Below are positions 5,665 to 8,493 of a stretch of DNA of 8,493 bases, piece by piece. The stretch comes from Planctomycetota bacterium (GTDB lineage: Bacteria; Planctomycetota; GCA-002687715). The DNA lies in assembly GCA_013213915.1 (NCBI GenBank), contig JABSRK010000159.1:1-8493 (forward strand). Reading direction: 5' to 3'. Made by a program: the position numbers and the translations under genes. The notes under the pieces are model-generated. The model was not told the DNA's origin. It saw only the letters and a list, made by a program, of their open reading frames with translations, and made no database searches. Numbering within the stretch: the stretch's first letter is position 1; every line of letters begins with the position of its first letter.

Positions 5665-6897
5665 CTACTCGGTCTTCGCGAACAGGTAGAAGAGTTGCCC
5701 TTCTTCGCGCGTGTGCCCGGCGAGGCGTTCAGCCTCGGGCCCGGTCCCCACGAACAGATCGCACCGTCCGGCCGAGCGGATGGCGCCCCCCGTATCCTGA
5801 TCGAATGGCAGGTGGATGGTGTCGCGTCGGACGATGCTCGCCGGATTCGCCGGGTCCGCGAACGGCATGCGTGAGACCACGACACACGGGCCACCTCGGG
5901 GAAAGACCGACTTGTCGGTGGCGACAGAGTGATAGGGCGTGACCTTGGCGCCGATGCTTCCAAACGGGCCAGGTTCCCGTTCGACGAAGAACACGTACGA
6001 CTCGTTGTGAGGGAGCACGCGTTCGATCTCGTCAGGGTGGTTCCGGAAATAGCTCTTAAGGGTCGTCAGCGACAGTTCGCTGGCTTGGATACGGCCCTCT
6101 TCCACGAGGCGAAGCCCGATGCTGCTGTATGCCCGGTCGGTCTTCCCTGCGTAACCGATGCAGATCTGATCCCCGGTCGGCAAATCGACGCGGGCCGACC
6201 CCTGTACGTGCGCGATGTACACCTCGAACGGGTCTTTCAGGTAGACGATTTCGAGTCCCTGCAGGTGATCGTTCGTCGCCAACTCGCCCCGTGTGTAGTA
6301 CGGCACGATCCCGCCGTTGGGCGTCCGTCGGCCACGCGGCGTCCCGTCCGCGTCTTTCACCAAGTCCGTAGGGAGGCCGTACAGCGGGTATGAGAAGCGG
6401 GAGTCGGCTTTTCTTCGACCATCGAAGATCGGCTCGCAGTACGCCGTGTAGAGGACCTCTCCCGAACCGTCCCAGCCACGAGACCGGTAGAAGTCGAACA
6501 ACATGAGGCATCGACCGTGAAACTCGTCGCTGGTCGCGCTCTTGACGAGGGCTTCCCGGAGGAGCTCGAGTGTGTGGACCTGGTCCGCGTGGGTGATTGA
6601 GCGATCGTTGGCGGCGTAGGGGAACCACATCTGGGACGACGGCTTGCCGAAGTACGCGAGACTCTCGTCCAGCGCCTCGATCGCGGAGTCGCGGTTCTCG
6701 AACGTCGTGCGTAGATCGGGGATCTCACCGAGGTCCGTAACCCGTTCGAGGGCCGGTGTCCCCGGCGGCAGCGGGCGGCCGTAGTCCTTCTCGTCAGGCC
6801 CCGCAGGCGGGTCCACCGCGCAGGCACACAGGCTGGCCAGAACGAGAAAACACGCAACCCGGACAAAGGCCCGCAACGGTTCGGTACGACCGCTCAT
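5665..6897 (-). CDS. mltA: Membrane-bound lytic murein transglycosylase A (MltA), lipoprotein
   Basis: MltA cleaves the MurNAc-GlcNAc bond of peptidoglycan with formation of 1,6-anhydromuramic acid. The 410-aa product starts MSGRTEPLRA, then a hydrophobic segment FVRVACFLVLASL ends in LCAC, a plausible lipobox with lipidated C26, so it is probably anchored to the outer membrane. The MltA domain covers roughly residues 85-310 (MWFPYAANDRS; LMLFDFYRSRGWDGSG; LYTAYCEPIFDGRR; FSYPLYGLP; EVYIAHVQGSARVDLPTG). The C-terminal 3D domain carries FDQDTGGAI (365-373), with D368 aligned to the catalytic aspartate of E. coli MltA, followed by GRCDLFVGTG. I chose the ATG at 6897 because it has a GGGAGA Shine-Dalgarno site 5 nt upstream and gives a proper signal peptide; a longer frame to 6969 would put 24 polar residues before it. 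It is the first gene of the mltA-DUF-thpR operon and is divergent from the methionine gene. Confidence 0.94.
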   Translation of the reverse strand: MSGRTEPLRAFVRVACFLVLASLCACAVDPPAGPDEKDYGRPLPPGTPALERVTDLGEIPDLRTTFENRDSAIEALDESLAYFGKPSSQMWFPYAANDRSITHADQVHTLELLREALVKSATSDEFHGRCLMLFDFYRSRGWDGSGEVLYTAYCEPIFDGRRKADSRFSYPLYGLPTDLVKDADGTPRGRRTPNGGIVPYYTRGELATNDHLQGLEIVYLKDPFEVYIAHVQGSARVDLPTGDQICIGYAGKTDRAYSSIGLRLVEEGRIQASELSLTTLKSYFRNHPDEIERVLPHNESYVFFVEREPGPFGSIGAKVTPYHSVATDKSVFPRGGPCVVVSRMPFADPANPASIVRRDTIHLPFDQDTGGAIRSAGRCDLFVGTGPEAERLAGHTREEGQLFYLFAKTE

Positions 6898-6902
6898 GAA
6901 TC

Positions 6903-6919
6903 TCTCCCACGGCGCCGTG
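6903..6919 (-). promoter_or_regulatory. mltA Shine-Dalgarno site and adjoining 12-bp palindrome
   Basis: GGGAGA on the minus strand (6908..6903) lies 5 nt before the mltA ATG. Directly upstream, sharing one base with it, is the perfect palindrome CACGGCGCCGTG (6908..6919). The palindrome could be an operator or a short hairpin beside the ribosome binding site. The SD call is firm and decides the start; a role for the palindrome is speculative. Confidence 0.55.
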
Positions 6920-6963
6920 CGAGCCCTCTCCCGCGACAGCGAACCGCCCGCGGCCATCCTACC

Positions 6964-6984
6964 CGGCATCGGAGTACGATGCCG
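6964..6984. repeat. 8-bp inverted repeat CGGCATCG / CGATGCCG, with a third heptamer copy
   Basis: CGGCATCG (6964-6971) and CGATGCCG (6977-6984) are perfect inverted repeats around the 5-nt spacer GAGTA. A further direct copy of GGCATCG lies at 7014-7020, so the right arm can pair with either copy. No T-run follows on either strand. The position, 67 nt before mltA and 199 nt before the plus-strand gene, would suit an operator for either promoter or a leader hairpin. Confidence 0.45.
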
Positions 6985-7061
6985 ACCGGGGCGTGGAGTC
7001 CGCGCGCGTACTGGGCATCGACGCGCCGCGCGGTAGTGTGAAGGGCAGCGAGGTCGGTGGC

Positions 7062-7102
7062 CTCGTGCTGGACGACGGCGCCCCGCTGGAGGCGAGCACG
7101 AG
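7062..7102. repeat. 8-bp inverted repeat CTCGTGCT / AGCACGAG
   Basis: CTCGTGCT (7062-7069) and AGCACGAG (7095-7102) are perfect inverted repeats with a 25-nt spacer. The left arm overlaps a second possible hairpin, GAGGTC-GGT-GGCCTC (7050-7064), so the two folds exclude each other if transcribed. They lie 81 to 134 nt upstream of the plus-strand methionine gene. This could be an mRNA leader switch or a chance result of high GC; I do not recognise a known riboswitch. Confidence 0.35.
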
Positions 7103-7183
7103 CCCCGGACGCCCGTTCATCCAGGCCCGGCGCGCACGGCCCACCTCTCGGCAGGTGTTCCTCTCGGATCGCTCCCTCGATAG

Positions 7184-8493
7184 ATGACGGCTGACACGAA
7201 CTCGCGACCGACCTTCCTCGAGACGCTGGATCTCCGCCCCCTCGTGTTCGACGGGGCGATGGGCACCATGCTTTACGAGCAGGGGTACTTCATCAACCGG
7301 GCGTTCGACGAGGCCAACCTGGCCAAGCCCGACACCGTCCGCAAGATTCACGAAGCGCACAAGAAGGCGGGCGCCGAGGTCCTTGAGTCGAATACCTTCT
7401 CGGCAAATCGCTTCCTCCTCGCGCGCTACGGTGTCGCTGACAAGGTCCTGGAGATCAACCGGGCGGGCGTCCAGCTCGCACGGGACGCTGCCGGCGCTGA
7501 TGCTTGGGTCGCTGGTGCGGTTGGGCCGACCGGCGAAGGTCTCGGGGTCATGTCCGAGTCCAAGCAGAAGGACGTACGCAGTGCGTACGAGCAGCAAGTC
7601 GGCGCCCTGATCGATGCGGGCGTCGATGTGCTGCTGCTCGAGACCTTTCAGCACCTGCGCGAAATGCGCATCGCTGTGGAGGTGGCCCGCGACCTCTTCA
7701 AGGGCCCGCTCATGGCGCAAATGAGCTTCCAGGAGGATGGACACCTGCTGGACGGGACTGCGCCGATGCGGGCGGCAGATCTGCTGATCGCGTGGGGCGC
7801 CGATGTGATTGGGGTGAATTGCTGCGAGGGTCCGGCGGTCGTCCACGACGTGGCCGCAGAGATGGTGAAGTCGGGGCATCCGGTCAGCGCCATGCCCAAC
7901 GCCGGCCGACCTCGGCGCCTCGATCAGCGGACCCTGTACATGGCGACGGCCGAGTATTTCGGGGTCTTCGCCAAGCGCATGCTCAAATCGGGCGTTCGCA
8001 TCGTTGGCGGATGCTGCGGGACGCGACCGGAGCATGTGGCCGCGGTGGCTGCGGCCGTCCGCATGGTGGGCGGCGGCACGGCGCGGCTGCAAGTGACGGG
8101 TGCGCGACGCGATCCCGCGACGATCAGCGTCGAGGGAGTCTCGCCAGTTCCGACGGAGGCCAAGTCCCGGCTCGCGTCCAAGGTCGTGCGCGTATGGAAG
8201 GACCGTCTCGGAGGGGGCACAGAAACGCGGGCGCCTTCCGGCCCAGAGGAATTCGTCGTGTCCGTCGAGGTCAACCCAGCGCCCGGACTCAGCACGGCCA
8301 AACCGATGAAGGCGGCGCGCATGCTGAAAGCGGCAGGGGTCGACGTCATCAACCTCGCAGACGGGCCCCGGGCCGCGGTGCGGATGAGCAATACGGCGCT
8401 GGCACTGGCCATGCAAAGGGAGTTGGACACAGAGGTCATCCTGCACGTGTGCTGCCGCGATCGGAATCTCCTGGGCCTTCAGAGCGACGTTCT
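7184..8493 (+). CDS. yitJ: Bifunctional homocysteine S-methyltransferase / 5,10-methylenetetrahydrofolate reductase, N-terminal part (runs off right edge)
   Basis: The window holds 436 codons with no stop. The N-terminal domain (about 1-295) is a zinc-dependent homocysteine S-methyltransferase: VFDGAMGTMLYEQG (21-34), EVLESNTFSANR (65-76), GAVGPTG (111-117), GVDVLLLETF (146-155), then the zinc ligands C213 or C214 in GVNCCEGP and C277-C278 in VGGCCGTRPEH. A linker of about 60 residues leads to a methylenetetrahydrofolate reductase domain from about 357: VVSVEVNPAPG, GVDVINLADGPRAAVRMSNTALA and HVCCRDRNLLGLQSDV. This is the YitJ-type architecture, in which one protein reduces methylene-THF and methylates homocysteine to methionine without MetH cobalamin and activation domains. 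An in-frame TAG (7181-7183) immediately precedes the ATG at 7184, so no earlier start is possible in this frame. No Shine-Dalgarno site is visible. The gene is divergent from mltA. Confidence 0.93.
   Translation, partial: MTADTNSRPTFLETLDLRPLVFDGAMGTMLYEQGYFINRAFDEANLAKPDTVRKIHEAHKKAGAEVLESNTFSANRFLLARYGVADKVLEINRAGVQLARDAAGADAWVAGAVGPTGEGLGVMSESKQKDVRSAYEQQVGALIDAGVDVLLLETFQHLREMRIAVEVARDLFKGPLMAQMSFQEDGHLLDGTAPMRAADLLIAWGADVIGVNCCEGPAVVHDVAAEMVKSGHPVSAMPNAGRPRRLDQRTLYMATAEYFGVFAKRMLKSGVRIVGGCCGTRPEHVAAVAAAVRMVGGGTARLQVTGARRDPATISVEGVSPVPTEAKSRLASKVVRVWKDRLGGGTETRAPSGPEEFVVSVEVNPAPGLSTAKPMKAARMLKAAGVDVINLADGPRAAVRMSNTALALAMQRELDTEVILHVCCRDRNLLGLQSDV

Larger units (their letters stand above)
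6898..7183. other. Divergent intergenic region between mltA and the methionine gene
   Basis: This 286-bp stretch separates two divergent genes and should hold both promoters. I see no clear sigma-70 -35/-10 pair, no strong Shine-Dalgarno site before 7184 and no recognisable SAM, SAH, cobalamin or THF riboswitch core. It contains several inverted repeats, listed separately. One plus-strand frame is open from 6900 to 7187 with a GTG at 6993 (64 codons), but it has no recognisable product and long open frames are expected in DNA this GC-rich. Confidence 0.6.

Noticed and set aside
5643..5963. 107-residue upstream extension of the DUF4026/DUF2314-like protein
   Set aside because: It overlaps the C-terminal 3D domain of MltA in another frame and has low-complexity Arg/Ser/Pro composition.
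6993..7187. 64-codon plus-strand frame with GTG start that would overlap the methionine gene by ATGA
   Set aside because: The ATGA overlap is tempting and the frame is open back to 6900, but there is no Shine-Dalgarno site, no recognisable product and the composition is Arg/Pro/Ser-rich as in non-coding GC-rich DNA. It could still be a leader peptide; conservation would decide.
6959..8446. Minus-strand open frame of 495 codons opposite the methionine gene
   Set aside because: It is fully antisense to a clear homocysteine methyltransferase/MTHFR fusion, has no recognisable domain, and is a GC-driven shadow frame.
7184..8493. Frameshift or pseudogene in the methionine gene
   Set aside because: Reading from 7184 gives an unbroken 436-codon frame with all expected motifs; it merely lacks a stop because the window ends.
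1..8493. CRISPR array, IS element, tRNA/rRNA gene or prophage signature
   Set aside because: No spaced direct repeats, terminal inverted repeats with a transposase, structural RNA sequence or phage gene was seen; the gene content is core metabolism throughout.

Overview
The window is high-GC bacterial chromosome. It is almost fully coding and carries core housekeeping genes, with no mobile element, CRISPR array, tRNA or rRNA that I can see. The host is probably a Gram-negative bacterium: there is an outer-membrane-type lipoprotein murein transglycosylase (MltA), and genes often begin with purine-rich Shine-Dalgarno sites. I cannot fix the phylum. High GC, the fused homocysteine methyltransferase/MTHFR and the RecA sequence would suit Gemmatimonadota, an Acidobacteria-like or a Myxococcota-like lineage (inference only). 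The RecA N-terminus does not look alphaproteobacterial, although an alphaproteobacterial-type SOS box lies upstream of it.

Layout. From the left edge to position 6897 every gene is on the minus strand, so the order of transcription runs right to left. Group A (6897 to 3778) is mltA, a DUF4026/DUF2314-like protein of unknown function, and thpR. The gaps are 22 and 2 nt, so this is very probably one operon. Group B is recA (3602 to 2487), with its own upstream region of about 175 bp holding a GTTC-N7-GTTC SOS box, a plausible -10 element and a leader hairpin next to the ribosome binding site. Group C is the ribosomal protein/lipid cluster rpmF, plsX, fabH and fabD (2284 to beyond position 1). 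Its gaps are 16 nt, a 4-nt ATGA overlap and 37 nt; fabD enters by only its first 12 codons. On the plus strand, divergent from mltA, a bifunctional homocysteine S-methyltransferase/methylenetetrahydrofolate reductase starts at 7184 and runs off the right edge. A 286-bp divergent intergenic region with several inverted repeats separates it from mltA.

How the genes work together. PlsX makes acyl-phosphate for phospholipid synthesis, while FabD and FabH supply malonyl-ACP and start fatty-acid chains. Their coupling to ribosomal protein L32 is a widely conserved arrangement. RecA provides recombination and SOS induction. MltA remodels murein and ThpR processes 2',3'-cyclic phosphate RNA ends. The fusion protein joins reduction of methylene-THF to homocysteine methylation.

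The window is mostly ordinary. The points most worth a second look are the SOS box type, the SD-masking palindrome before thpR, the structured recA leader, the DUF4026/DUF2314-like gene and the repeat-rich divergent intergenic region. I found no convincing undescribed multi-gene system.
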